From Methylotenera mobilis 13 (lineage in GTDB: Bacteria; Pseudomonadota; Gammaproteobacteria; Burkholderiales; Methylophilaceae): a stretch of DNA of 64,000 nt. Position numbers and translations under genes: made by a program. Below are positions 54,454-62,058 of the stretch, in pieces. Within the stretch, counting starts at the first letter, position 1. Each line of letters opens with the position of its first letter. Where the stretch lies: positions 2,557,093 through 2,621,092 of the forward strand of contig NZ_KB913035.1 in the NCBI RefSeq assembly GCF_000384255.1. Direction: 5' to 3'. The notes under the pieces were generated by a model. It worked only from the letters and a program-made list of their open reading frames with translations, made no database searches and was not told the DNA's origin.

Positions 54454-55434
54454 ATGGCCTTCATTGAATTGCCGATACTCGGCATTGATATTTCCAAAGC
54501 GAAGTTTGATGTGGCATTGCTTGTATATGGCAAAGTGAAGAAGTCACGGGTATTTGAGAACAACCTTGTTGGTTTTAAAGCCTTATCACTCTGGTTAGTT
54601 AAGCAAGACATCACACATCTGCAAGCCTGTATGGAAGCCACAGGCACTTACGGTGACGAATTGGCCACTTATTTGTATGACCAAGGCTTTGAAGTCAGCG
54701 TGGTGAATCCTGCGCAGATTAAGAGCTTTAGTGGTGCGCAGTTAAATCGTGCCAAAACAGATAAAGCCGATGCAAAACTCATTGCACAATTCTGTGCCAG
54801 TATGCACCCAACGGCTTGGATGCCGCCACCTATGCATGTACGTGAATTACAAGCTTTGGTACAGCGACTTTCAGCTTTGCTACAAATGGAACGTCAGGAA
54901 CAGAATCGTTTCGGTACCGCTGCGCCTGTGATTCAGCCTTCCATCAAGGCGGTGTTAGCTACAATTAAAGTTGAGATTAAGGCTGTTGAACGCATGATTC
55001 GCGACCATATCGACCGGCATCCTGATTTGAAGGATCAATCTAATCTGTTGGACAGCATTCCAGGCATCGGAATCGCGACCATTTCGCGCTTATTGGCTTT
55101 TGTGGGAGATGTACATCGCTTTAATGATGCGAAGGCATTGGCTGCATTTGTGGGTTTGAATCCTACCGTACATCAGTCTGGCAGTTCGGTGAGAGGTAAG
55201 TCACGCTTATCCAAGAAAGGCAACGCCACCATCAGAAAGGCGTTGTATATGCCTGCGGTTGTGGCAAGACGTTATAACCCAACCATTAAAGCGTTTGCGC
55301 AACGATTGAAGAAAGCAGGTAAATCGAATATGCTGATTATTGGCGCGGTAATGCGTAAGTTACTGCATATTATTTATGGGGTGCTGAAGTCAGGCAAACC
55401 CTTTGATGCTAATTATGCTGTTAAGAATGCTTGA
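54454..55434 (+). CDS. IS110-family transposase (DEDD), copy 2
   Basis: The 326-residue protein is identical to copy 1 in every residue. Same AAGGAG site and ATG. All DEDD and C-terminal serine-region motifs are intact. Two identical full-length copies suggest recent movement. Confidence 0.97.
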   Translation: MAFIELPILGIDISKAKFDVALLVYGKVKKSRVFENNLVGFKALSLWLVKQDITHLQACMEATGTYGDELATYLYDQGFEVSVVNPAQIKSFSGAQLNRAKTDKADAKLIAQFCASMHPTAWMPPPMHVRELQALVQRLSALLQMERQEQNRFGTAAPVIQPSIKAVLATIKVEIKAVERMIRDHIDRHPDLKDQSNLLDSIPGIGIATISRLLAFVGDVHRFNDAKALAAFVGLNPTVHQSGSSVRGKSRLSKKGNATIRKALYMPAVVARRYNPTIKAFAQRLKKAGKSNMLIIGAVMRKLLHIIYGVLKSGKPFDANYAVKNA

Positions 55435-55473
55435 CAGGTAAGACGGTATCTTAATTAAAACGTTAGGCAACAA

Positions 55474-55845
55474 ATGAAAACTCTAATTAAGCTTCTGTTG
55501 GTTGCTCTATACATAACGTTTACTTTACCGGCATATGCTTCAGACTTTACACCGCTAATAGTCTTTTTTTCCGTGTTATTGATAGTGGTTTTTCTTGTTA
55601 CTTTTATTCCAATATATAAATTTACTTCGAAAATGCCCAATCAATGGCCTAAACAATTAATTCGTAGCTTGGCTTTTAGTATTTTTTGGGCTCCTTTTCC
55701 AATAGAAGGTTATCAAAATTGGTGGCCAGCATGCATAGCTGTATTTGAATTTTCTTTAATCCCTAAAGCAGCGATTGCGGTGGTAATCGTTACCATAATT
55801 CTGTTTTTTCTAACACGAATCCCAGCTATTGATTATGATTATTAA
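55474..55845 (+). CDS. integron cassette protein, exported or membrane, unknown
   Basis: 123 residues. It starts with a signal-peptide-like segment (MKTLIKLLLVALYITFTLPA, possible cleavage YAS-DF), then three hydrophobic segments (about 26-46, 66-85, 97-117) and an acidic-aromatic end IPAIDYDY. Begins 11 bp after the attC core, with no strong SD. No family recognised. Small envelope proteins of this style are frequent in cassette arrays. Followed by a decayed attC. Confidence 0.8.
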   Translation: MKTLIKLLLVALYITFTLPAYASDFTPLIVFFSVLLIVVFLVTFIPIYKFTSKMPNQWPKQLIRSLAFSIFWAPFPIEGYQNWWPACIAVFEFSLIPKAAIAVVIVTIILFFLTRIPAIDYDY

Positions 55846-55848
55846 AAA

Positions 55849-55880
55849 GCCTAGCACCTCATTCAAGCGAGACGGGCAAA
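55849..55880 (+). repeat. degenerate attC remnant after cassette 3
   Basis: GCCTAGC (55849-55855, one change from GCCTAAC) followed by CTCATTCAAGCGAGACG, the left part seen in the other attC sites. No matching right half with GTTAGGC follows, so the site looks truncated and is probably not recombination-competent. Confidence 0.6.
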
Positions 55881-55924
55881 GACAACATTTAATTTACGGA
55901 TAGCCATAGGAACCAAGGAGCGTC

Positions 55925-56482
55925 ATGGGCAAGCAATACGAAGCACTCTCTGAACGGTTGATTGAATTTATTGTGGCGCAGAAAATATTTTTCGTGGGCA
56001 CGGCGACGACGGATAGTCGAGTTAATGTTTCTCCCAAAGGAATGGATTCGTTTCGGGTGTTAAACAATCATCGGGTGATTTGGCTGAACGTAACGGGGAG
56101 CGGAAATGAAACATCTGCTCACGTTCAGCTAAACCCACGTATGACTATTATGTTTTGCGCATTTGATGGCCCACCCCTTATTCTTAGGCTGTACGGAACG
56201 GCTAGGGTTATCCACAAAAAAGACGATGACTGGAAAGATCTTTTTTCTTACTTTAACCCCTTGCCAGGTGCGCGCCAAATATTTGATCTATCAATCGAGT
56301 TAGTGCAAACTTCTTGCGGAATGGCTGTGCCGCAATACGACTATATAGAAGATAGAGCGTTGCTTTCGGATTGGGCGAAGAAAAAAGGTGAGCACGGGCT
56401 GATGCAGTATTGGGAAGATAAGAATCAGTCAAGCATTGACAACATTCCCACTAACATCGTTGCAAAAAATGGCCAAGCCTGA
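55925..56482 (+). CDS. pyridoxamine 5'-phosphate oxidase-like family protein
   Basis: A 185-residue split-barrel flavin-type protein. The typical start LIEFIVAQKIFFVGTATTDS followed by VNVSPKGMDSFRVLNNHRVI is that of the PNPOx-like general-stress group rather than true PdxH. RMTIMFCAFDGPPLILRLYG and GTARVI are also characteristic. It likely binds FMN or F420-like cofactor as a small-molecule oxidoreductase. Substrate unknown. AAGGAG precedes the ATG. It lies after a decayed attC and is followed by the VOC gene after 33 bp, so these two share one cassette or are old chromosomal remains. Confidence 0.88.
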   Translation: MGKQYEALSERLIEFIVAQKIFFVGTATTDSRVNVSPKGMDSFRVLNNHRVIWLNVTGSGNETSAHVQLNPRMTIMFCAFDGPPLILRLYGTARVIHKKDDDWKDLFSYFNPLPGARQIFDLSIELVQTSCGMAVPQYDYIEDRALLSDWAKKKGEHGLMQYWEDKNQSSIDNIPTNIVAKNGQA

Positions 56483-56515
56483 TTTATACGTGCCTATCTA
56501 AGAAAGTAGTCTGCA

Positions 56516-56932
56516 ATGAAACCTAGCATTACCGTCATTACTATTGGTGTTAACGACCTCGAGGAGTCCTTGCGTTTTTATCGAGATGGGCTTGGATTTC
56601 CAACAGAAGGTATCATTGGTAAAGAGTTTAAGTATGGTGCAGTTGTTTTTATTCAACTCCAAGGTGGATTACGCCTAGCCCTTTGGCCAAGAAAAAGCAT
56701 CTCACATGACTCAGGCCTGCCAATTGGGCTAGCAAGCTCAACTGAAATGACGCTAGGGCACAATGTTGGTTCAAAAGTAGAGGTTGATGCAGTCATACAG
56801 CAAGCAAAATCAGCCGGTGCTATGATTGTTAAACCTGCTCATGATACATTCTGGGGCGGGTATTCTGGATATTTTCAAGACCCAGATGGTCATCTTTGGG
56901 AGATTGTATGGAACCCACAGTGGGAAGAGTAA
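56516..56932 (+). CDS. VOC family (glyoxalase-like) protein
   Basis: A 138-residue vicinal-oxygen-chelate protein of two beta-alpha-beta-beta-beta units: ITIGVNDLEESLRFYRDGLG at the start and DPDGHLWEIVWNP at the end, the latter with the usual C-terminal Glu ligand. The N-terminal metal His of true glyoxalase I is not obvious (position is Thr/Ile), so catalysis is uncertain. It may bind a ligand or antibiotic. VOC genes are common cassette cargo. An attC-like site begins 8 bp after the stop. Confidence 0.88.
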   Translation: MKPSITVITIGVNDLEESLRFYRDGLGFPTEGIIGKEFKYGAVVFIQLQGGLRLALWPRKSISHDSGLPIGLASSTEMTLGHNVGSKVEVDAVIQQAKSAGAMIVKPAHDTFWGGYSGYFQDPDGHLWEIVWNPQWEE

Positions 56933-56940
56933 CCATTCGA

Positions 56941-56998
56941 ACATAATTCATTACTCAAGCGGTAACTGGCTAAGTTCCGCCAACTCAAAACGTTAGGT
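56941..56998 (+). repeat. attC site after the VOC gene
   Basis: 58 bp with core GTTAGGT at 56992-56998, right arm CCGCCAACTCAAAAC, and left arm CTCAAGCGG. The inverse core is weak (ACATAAT instead of ACCTAAC), so the pairing of outer arms is imperfect. No IS is inserted here, and it lacks the GGCGCCCCTTAATT target. Confidence 0.7.
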
Positions 56999-57010
56999 AC
57001 ATGTAAATCT

Positions 57011-57475
57011 ATGGCTTTAGAAATTGAAAGAAAATTCTTAGTGATTGGAAACGAGTGGCAACTTGCCGCTGGCGTTAAATTTAGCCAAGGTTATTTAAAT
57101 CGAGATAAGAATCGAACTGTCAGAGTTAGAATTGCAGACAACCGCGGCTTTCTTACTATTAAGGGTGCAACAAATGGTGCTACACGAACTGAGTTTGAAT
57201 ATGAAATCCCAATAGCTGATGCAGAAAATCTGTTGGACTTATGCGAAAGACCAATCATCCAGAAAATAAGACATATATTTCACTACAAAGGCTTTAAATG
57301 GGAAGTAGACGAATTTGAGGGTGACAATATGGGGTTAGTAGTCGCTGAAATTGAGTTGCAGAGTGAGGATCAGTTATTTGAGCAACCTAGCTGGATTGGT
57401 AAGGAAGTGACTGACGACCCACGCTATTACAATGCTAATCTGACGCAACATCCTTATAAGGCTTGGGCTAAATAA
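57011..57475 (+). CDS. CYTH-domain protein (triphosphate tunnel family)
   Basis: 154 residues with the hallmark E-x-E-x-K signature in the first residues (ALEIERKFLV), followed by tunnel-lining charged strands TVRVRIADNRGFLTIKG, TRTEFEYEIP, KIRHIFHYKGFKWEVDEFEG and VVAEIELQSEDQ. The short single-domain form matches bacterial triphosphate tunnel metalloenzymes, many of which are inorganic triphosphatases. It begins 12 bp after the attC core, so it is the first gene of the next cassette position. No attC was found after it. Confidence 0.92.
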   Translation: MALEIERKFLVIGNEWQLAAGVKFSQGYLNRDKNRTVRVRIADNRGFLTIKGATNGATRTEFEYEIPIADAENLLDLCERPIIQKIRHIFHYKGFKWEVDEFEGDNMGLVVAEIELQSEDQLFEQPSWIGKEVTDDPRYYNANLTQHPYKAWAK

Positions 57476-57521
57476 GAATATCTAAGTTAACATTCCAATA
57501 TTGATCACTGAAATGGCACCT

Positions 57522-57854
57522 ATGCAAAAATGGATTTTTCTTGTTATTGCCATCATTAGCGAAGTCATCGCGACTTCCGCATTAAAATCGTCTGCAGGAT
57601 TTACGCGCTTATGGCCCTCTATTATTGTGGTGTCAGGTTATGCGTCTGCTTTTTATTTTTTATCATTAACGCTAAATGTCATTCCTATTGGGATTGCCTA
57701 TGCCATTTGGTCTGGTGTGGGCGTTGCGTTAATCGCGCTTATCTCATGGTTATATTTTAAGCAACCGCTAGATTTTGCTGCAATCGTTGGTTTATTGCTT
57801 ATTGTAGCTGGCGTAGTGGTCATTAATTTGTTCTCAAAATCAGTTGCTCATTAA
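57522..57854 (+). CDS. small multidrug resistance (SMR) family efflux protein
   Basis: 110 residues from the ATG at 57522, exactly EmrE-like length, with four membrane helices. The essential helix-1 Glu is present ([16 protein letters not shown]), as are the SMR signature of helix 3 [20 protein letters not shown] and the helix-4 [13 protein letters not shown]. It should pump quaternary ammonium compounds, guanidinium or similar cations against H+. SMR (qac-type) genes are classic integron cargo. No attC follows, so it may be the eroded last cassette or a chromosomal gene beside lgt. Confidence 0.93.
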   Translation: MQKWIFLVIAIISEVIATSALKSSAGFTRLWPSIIVVSGYASAFYFLSLTLNVIPIGIAYAIWSGVGVALIALISWLYFKQPLDFAAIVGLLLIVAGVVVINLFSKSVAH

Positions 57855-58028
57855 TATACGCGTTCATCTAATTACTATTATTCAGATGAAATCATCAATT
57901 AAGCTTTATAGATAGTTATCGACTACTGCCTTGGTCTAGTGTTTTAATAAACTATCCAAGTTAGCTAAGCGCAACTAAGTCGTTGTGAAGTATCAAAACT
58001 TAGGTAAAATCACACTTCTATTCAATTG
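57855..58028. other. gap at the right edge of the integron
   Basis: About 174 bp between the SMR gene and lgt. I looked for a closing attC (RYYYAAC ... GTTRRRY with GCGG/CCGC arms) and found none. The right boundary of the array is therefore undefined. Confidence 0.5.
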
Positions 58029-58826
58029 ATGTTAGTTCACATGTTTGTTCACCCGCAGTTTGACCCTATTGCTATTCACCTTGGATCTTTTGGCATCCAT
58101 TGGTATGGCCTAATGTATTTGCTTGGATTTTTGGCATTTTTGGCCTTAGGTAAATATCAAATTAACCACAGAAAATGGCATGGTTGGACAAACCAAATGC
58201 TTGATGACGCACTATTTTTTGGTGCTTTAGGTGTGATTCTTGGCGGACGTATCGGTTATGTGCTGTTTTATCAATTAAGCTACTTTATTGAGCATCCAAC
58301 AGAGATTCTTGCAGTATGGCAAGGTGGCATGAGCTTTCATGGTGGATTCTTAGGTGTGCTAGTTGCCATGTGGCTTTTTGGTAGAAAGTATCCTCAAAAC
58401 TGGCTAAAAACTATGGATTTTGTTGCCCCATTAGTGCCAATTGGTTTAGGCGCTGGCCGTATGGGCAATTTTATCAATGCCGAGTTATGGGGCAGAGTCA
58501 CTAATAGTCAATTTGGGATGGTTTTTCCTAAAGTTGACGACGCATTACGCCACCCTTCCCAACTTTATGAGTTTGCACTTGAAGGTGTTTTGCTGTTCTT
58601 AATTCTTTGGATATATTCCGCGAAGCCAAGGGCAACGGGTACGATTTCAGCACTTTTCTTAATCGGTTATGGTAGCTTTAGGTTTATCGTAGAATACACC
58701 CGTGAGCCAGATGACTACTTAGGTTTACTATCCATGGGCTTAAGTATGGGGCAGTGGCTAAGCTTGCCGATGATTTTAGTTGGCGTAGTGATGTTTGTGT
58801 TTTGCAATAAAAAGCGCGCGTTTTAA
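58029..58826 (+). CDS. lgt: phosphatidylglycerol-prolipoprotein diacylglyceryl transferase
   Basis: 265 residues, about seven membrane helices, from the ATG at 58029. Signatures: [44 protein letters not shown] and [20 protein letters not shown] with the essential Arg/Asn, then [18 protein letters not shown]. It transfers diacylglyceryl from phosphatidylglycerol to lipoprotein cysteines in the inner membrane, and the FKBP lipoprotein here is a likely substrate. A second ATG four codons in is also possible as the start. Confidence 0.97.
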   Translation: MLVHMFVHPQFDPIAIHLGSFGIHWYGLMYLLGFLAFLALGKYQINHRKWHGWTNQMLDDALFFGALGVILGGRIGYVLFYQLSYFIEHPTEILAVWQGGMSFHGGFLGVLVAMWLFGRKYPQNWLKTMDFVAPLVPIGLGAGRMGNFINAELWGRVTNSQFGMVFPKVDDALRHPSQLYEFALEGVLLFLILWIYSAKPRATGTISALFLIGYGSFRFIVEYTREPDDYLGLLSMGLSMGQWLSLPMILVGVVMFVFCNKKRAF

Positions 58827-58841
58827 CCCTCTCTAGACTTT

Positions 58842-58879
58842 AACGATAGATAACTCCATAAAGTGAGCTATCTATCGTT
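58842..58879. other. hairpin after lgt
   Basis: AACGATAGATA (58842-58852) and TATCTATCGTT (58869-58879) pair perfectly over 11 bp with a 16-nt loop. No T-run follows, so it may act as a Rho-type 3' end or stabiliser rather than an intrinsic terminator. Confidence 0.5.
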
Positions 58880-58964
58880 GGTCCACCTCATTGGCCACAT
58901 GTAATACTAACTACGCCAATGTTCCTCTCAATTCCAAACTTATGCAGTTACAATCACTGACTCA

Positions 58965-58980
58965 GTTAACAATTGTTAAC
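58965..58980. promoter_or_regulatory. 16-bp perfect palindrome GTTAACAATTGTTAAC
   Basis: Two GTTAACAA half-sites head to head, 66 bp before the small gene at 59046. The same half-site reappears as TTGTTAAC-N10-GTTAACAA at 61976-62001 upstream of cstA. It looks like an operator. The regulator is unknown. Confidence 0.45.
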
Positions 58981-59045
58981 TTGGCGAATTGCGTCATTAG
59001 GCATATTATTTTATGGGTTATCTATCTGTAAACGTAAGGAGCCCC

Positions 59046-59261
59046 ATGATTAAGAAATTTCTAAAGAATGTGTTTTTTAGAAAACATCAAACGGCTAACA
59101 CGCCTCCTGTAAACCCCGGCTTCATCACCACCCACAACAGCCATTCGAAGTCTGACTTTGAAGTGACTGAATTAAGTTATGACGAGTATGTGGAATATGC
59201 AGGGCCAGAACGCAGAGTGACAATGGCAGAGGTATACGAGGAGCGCAGACGTACACAGTAA
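59046..59261 (+). CDS. small protein of unknown function
   Basis: 71 residues from the ATG at 59046, which has AAGGAG upstream. An earlier ATG at 59013 has none. The N-terminus is basic (MIKKFLKNVFFRK), the middle polar, and the C-terminus charged, with YDEYVEYAGPERRVTMAEVY and EERRRTQ. GPERR-type tails occur in various small bacterial proteins without known function. No signal peptide or membrane segment. It lies downstream of the GTTAACAATTGTTAAC palindrome. Confidence 0.7.
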   Translation: MIKKFLKNVFFRKHQTANTPPVNPGFITTHNSHSKSDFEVTELSYDEYVEYAGPERRVTMAEVYEERRRTQ

Positions 59262-59297
59262 GTACGGACTTACATCGCCAAGAGCTGGGTTAACTTT

Positions 59298-59573
59298 TTA
59301 AAACTGTTTTACGCGATGATTAGCCTTATGTCTAGTGACTGCGTTGGATCTAAGTTTGACATGCTTAGTGGCTTGACCATGAGTACGCTCGCGCCATAAC
59401 TTGAATGAGCTGTGCTTCAAACTTGCACGCATCAACTTAATTACACCATCTTGATTAAGGCCAAATTGGAACTCTATTGCTTCAAATGGGGTACGATCTT
59501 CCCACGCCATTTCTATTACGCGAGAAATCTGGGCTTCATCTAATGGCTCAGCAGTCACCGGATTTAACAGCAT
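59298..59573 (-). CDS. TIGR03643 family protein
   Basis: 91 residues. The core EAQISRVIEMAWEDRTPFEA and IEFQFGLNQDGVIKLMRASL, then SSFKLWRERTHGQATKHVKL, matches the small TIGR03643 family of unknown function. The C-terminal RSNAVTRHKANHRVKQF is strongly basic, so nucleic-acid binding is possible. It overlaps the end of ybdD by 10 bp on the same strand, so it is the third gene of a cstA-ybdD-TIGR03643 operon. Confidence 0.85.
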   Translation of the reverse strand: MLLNPVTAEPLDEAQISRVIEMAWEDRTPFEAIEFQFGLNQDGVIKLMRASLKHSSFKLWRERTHGQATKHVKLRSNAVTRHKANHRVKQF

Positions 59574-59755
59574 CGGTTAATACCTTTCCATTTACTGTCT
59601 TGCCATAGCTTAAAAAACTCTTTGCGCGATAGTGCTGGTGGCGCGTCTACCGTCGCTTGGTGAAATTCGGCATGATGTTTTAAGTATTGCTCATAAGCAT
59701 CATCACCTGAAACGTGCCGAACAAAACACCATAACTTTTTGAACATATTGAACAT
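59564..59755 (-). CDS. ybdD: YbdD/YjiX family small protein
   Basis: 63 residues: KKLWCFVRHVSGDDAYEQYL with HHAEFHQ, then LSRKEFFKLWQDSKWKGINRCC. This is the YbdD/YjiX family found directly beside CstA-type transporters and thought to be needed for their transport. It begins 10 bp after the cstA stop. Cytoplasmic. Residues GDDAYEQYLKHH are the conserved core. It ends in two cysteines, as in homologues. Confidence 0.92.
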   Translation of the reverse strand: MFNMFKKLWCFVRHVSGDDAYEQYLKHHAEFHQATVDAPPALSRKEFFKLWQDSKWKGINRCC

Positions 59756-59765
59756 TGTTATCTTT

Positions 59766-61835
59766 CTAATCTCGTACCCAGTTTTCTACAAGGCGGCTTG
59801 GCTCGTGCGGTACCTCTGATAGTTGCAAAACTGGCTTACCACTTAAATAACGTAGACATAATCGAAGCATATCCAGTATCACCACCCAAAGTACAACAAT
59901 AAAAAACAAGGTTAAATAGGCATCTAAATGCTGATTAAATATTAACTGCGGGGCAACGGAAGCTTTATCGGCTGGGAGCAATCCTGCCGCTAGTTTGGAG
60001 GACATATCATTTGCTGATGCAAAGAAGCCCACACGCACATCTGTACTAAAAATCTTTTCATAGGCAGCTGAGGTGGTAATCGTCACTAGCCAAACTAGAG
60101 GTAAACCTGTTACCCATGCATATTTTAACTTTCCAGATTTCACCAAAATGCCTGTCGCTACACATAAGGCAATTGCTGCGAGCATTTGGTTCGCAATTCC
60201 AAACAATGGCCATAAAATATTCACACCACCATTTGGATCTATCACGCCTATGTAAAGGAAGTAGCCCCACCCCGCTACTACAATACTGCTCGTTAAAATC
60301 ACAGAAGGTGTATATGAGGTTTCGCCGAGTTTTTTATTAAAGTTGCCTAATAAATCTTGCAACATAAAGCGGCCAACACGCGTACCTGCATCTAGTGTGG
60401 TTAGTATAAATATTGCCTCAAACATAATGGCAAAATGGTACCAAAGTGCTAACAGTTCTTTGCCGAAAGCGCTACCAAAAATACTCGCCATGCCTACAGC
60501 TAAGCTTGGTGCCCCACCAGTGCGGGAGAACAAGGTTGATTCGCCCATATCACTTGCCAGTTGCTGCATTTGCTCTACGGTAACAGCAAACCCCCAGCTG
60601 TTAATTTTGGCAACAGCATCTATTGCCTCTTTACCAACGACTCCAGCCGGACTATTAATCGCAAAAAATACGCCCGGATCTAATACGGTGGCAGCAATCA
60701 TCGCCATAATGGCAACAAAGCTTTCTAATAGCATGCCGCCGTAGCCAATCATACGAATATCGCGCTCATTGCCGAGCAGCTTTGGCGTAGTCCCCGATGC
60801 GATTAATGCATGAAAACCTGAAATAGCGCCACAAGCAATCGTAATAAAAACGAATGGAAACAACTTACCCCCAAAAATAGGGCCAGTACCATCTACAAAC
60901 TGTGTCACTGCGGGCATATGAATCTCTGGGCGCAGGATGACAATTGCAATGGCTAACAACAGGATGGTGCCTAGCTTCATAAAGGTAGAAAGATAATCAC
61001 GCGGTGCTAGTAAAAGCCACACTGGTAGCACGGCCGCAGCAAATCCATACACAATGATGGCATAAGCTAGTGGTAATCCATCATGATCAAATAATGGACG
61101 TAAGGTTTCGTGATGATCAACCCAGCCACCTAAACCTACCGAAAGCAACAATAAAACCACACCGATAATAGAAGCCTCTAACACTCTACCCGGGCGAATA
61201 TTGCGCATATAAATCCCGACAATCATCGCAATCGGAATGGTTGCCGCCACTGTTGAAGTTGCCCACGGGCTATGTTTCATGGCATTAACCACGACTAAAC
61301 CAAGCACCGCGATTAAGATAATCATAATTAAAAACGTACCGATGAGTGCCGCGCTACCGCCTATCAAGCCTATTTCATCGCGTGCCATTTGGCCCAAGCT
61401 ACGCCCATTTCGGCGTGTAGAGAAAAACAGCGTGACCATGTCTTGTACTGCACCACCCAATACTGCGCCAATTAAAATCCATAATGTGCCAGGCAAATAG
61501 CCAAACTGTGCAGCGAGGGTTGGCCCAATCAAAGGACCAGGGCCTGCAATTGCTGCAAAGTGATGACCAAACACCACCCATTTATTCGTTGGTACAAAAT
61601 CTCGGCCATTATCCAGTCGTTCTGCTGGTGTCGCACGAGTTTCGTCTATCACTAACACTTTTGCAGCAATCCAAGCGGCATAAAAACGATAGGCAATTGC
61701 ATAAATACAGACGGCTGCAGTAATCAGCCATAGTGCATTAATACTTTCTCCGCGATTCAATGCGATTCCAGCAACTGCAAATGCGCCTAGCAACGCAACG
61801 GCTGCCCAAAGAACTGTTTTTATATGTTGATTCAT
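59766..61835 (-). CDS. cstA: CstA family peptide/pyruvate transporter
   Basis: A 689-residue polytopic protein with about 16-18 membrane segments. Family marks: WVVFGHHFAAIAGPGPLIGP, AAQFGYLPGTLWILIGAVLGGAVQDM, the loop STRRNGRSLGQMARDEIG, AIACGAISGFHALIASGTTPK-like FVFITIACGAISGFHALIAS, and TTLDAGTRVGRFMLQDLLG. E. coli CstA and BtsT move peptides and pyruvate with H+. The substrate here is not fixed. Operon with ybdD and TIGR03643. The leader has a GGCGAT.../...ATCGCC hairpin (61872-61910) and a TTGTTAAC/GTTAACAA inverted repeat (61976-62001). Confidence 0.95.
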   Translation of the reverse strand: MNQHIKTVLWAAVALLGAFAVAGIALNRGESINALWLITAAVCIYAIAYRFYAAWIAAKVLVIDETRATPAERLDNGRDFVPTNKWVVFGHHFAAIAGPGPLIGPTLAAQFGYLPGTLWILIGAVLGGAVQDMVTLFFSTRRNGRSLGQMARDEIGLIGGSAALIGTFLIMIILIAVLGLVVVNAMKHSPWATSTVAATIPIAMIVGIYMRNIRPGRVLEASIIGVVLLLLSVGLGGWVDHHETLRPLFDHDGLPLAYAIIVYGFAAAVLPVWLLLAPRDYLSTFMKLGTILLLAIAIVILRPEIHMPAVTQFVDGTGPIFGGKLFPFVFITIACGAISGFHALIASGTTPKLLGNERDIRMIGYGGMLLESFVAIMAMIAATVLDPGVFFAINSPAGVVGKEAIDAVAKINSWGFAVTVEQMQQLASDMGESTLFSRTGGAPSLAVGMASIFGSAFGKELLALWYHFAIMFEAIFILTTLDAGTRVGRFMLQDLLGNFNKKLGETSYTPSVILTSSIVVAGWGYFLYIGVIDPNGGVNILWPLFGIANQMLAAIALCVATGILVKSGKLKYAWVTGLPLVWLVTITTSAAYEKIFSTDVRVGFFASANDMSSKLAAGLLPADKASVAPQLIFNQHLDAYLTLFFIVVLWVVILDMLRLCLRYLSGKPVLQLSEVPHEPSRLVENWVRD

Positions 61836-61871
61836 GATTATGTGGTTAAACGTTTTGATTTAAATTTCGGA

Positions 61872-61910
61872 GGCGATTGGTAGTATAAAGCACTGAAGCT
61901 AACCATCGCC
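61872..61910 (-). promoter_or_regulatory. imperfect hairpin in the cstA leader
   Basis: GGCGATTGGTAG (61872-61883) and CTAACCATCGCC (61899-61910) pair with one shift, giving a hairpin in the 5' leader 37 bp before the cstA ATG. It could modulate translation or be part of the promoter region. Confidence 0.35.
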
Positions 61911-61975
61911 AAAATAATATTGGAACTAATTGTTTTCAATGAATTTTATTAACATCAATACTAACGATTTTTGCG

Positions 61976-62001
61976 TTGTTAACTTATCTAAAAGTTAACA
62001 A
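61976..62001. promoter_or_regulatory. inverted repeat TTGTTAAC-N10-GTTAACAA upstream of cstA
   Basis: Perfect 8-bp arms (61976-61983 and 61994-62001), 141 bp before cstA on its promoter side. Same half-site as the palindrome at 58965-58980. Also within reach of the end of the MgtC/DUF4010 gene (62059). Confidence 0.45.
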
Positions 62002-62058
62002 TATTTACCTCTAAAGTGTTGCTGATGCATTTACCGTGCTGGGTTAATCATAACGCTA

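Larger units (their letters stand above)
54198..55451 (+). mobile_element. IS110-family insertion sequence, copy 2, inside attC
   Basis: Same ends, length and orientation as copy 1, offset by 1,732 bp. By eye I find no difference between the two copies. The first difference to the right is in the attC half (53725 C versus 55457 A). The left flanks differ before position 54168, where the two attC sites diverge. Two separate insertions at equivalent points therefore fit better than one tandem duplication. Confidence 0.9.
54157..55468 (+). repeat. attC site of cassette 2, interrupted by IS copy 2
   Basis: Left half 54157-54197: inverse core GCCTAAC (54157-54163), CATTCAAGCGGGACGCC, GGCGCCCCT. 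Right half 55450-55468: CTTAATTAAAACGTTAGGC with core GTTAGGC at 55462-55468, the exact complement of GCCTAAC. It differs from the cassette 1 right half at one base (C to A). Interrupted at the same point as cassette 1. Confidence 0.87.

Noticed and set aside
57855-58028. GTTAGCT and CAACTAAG near 57960 as a closing attC of the integron.
   Set aside because: The core does not fit GTTRRRY, and no complementary inverse core or GCGG/CCGC inner arms are at the right distance.
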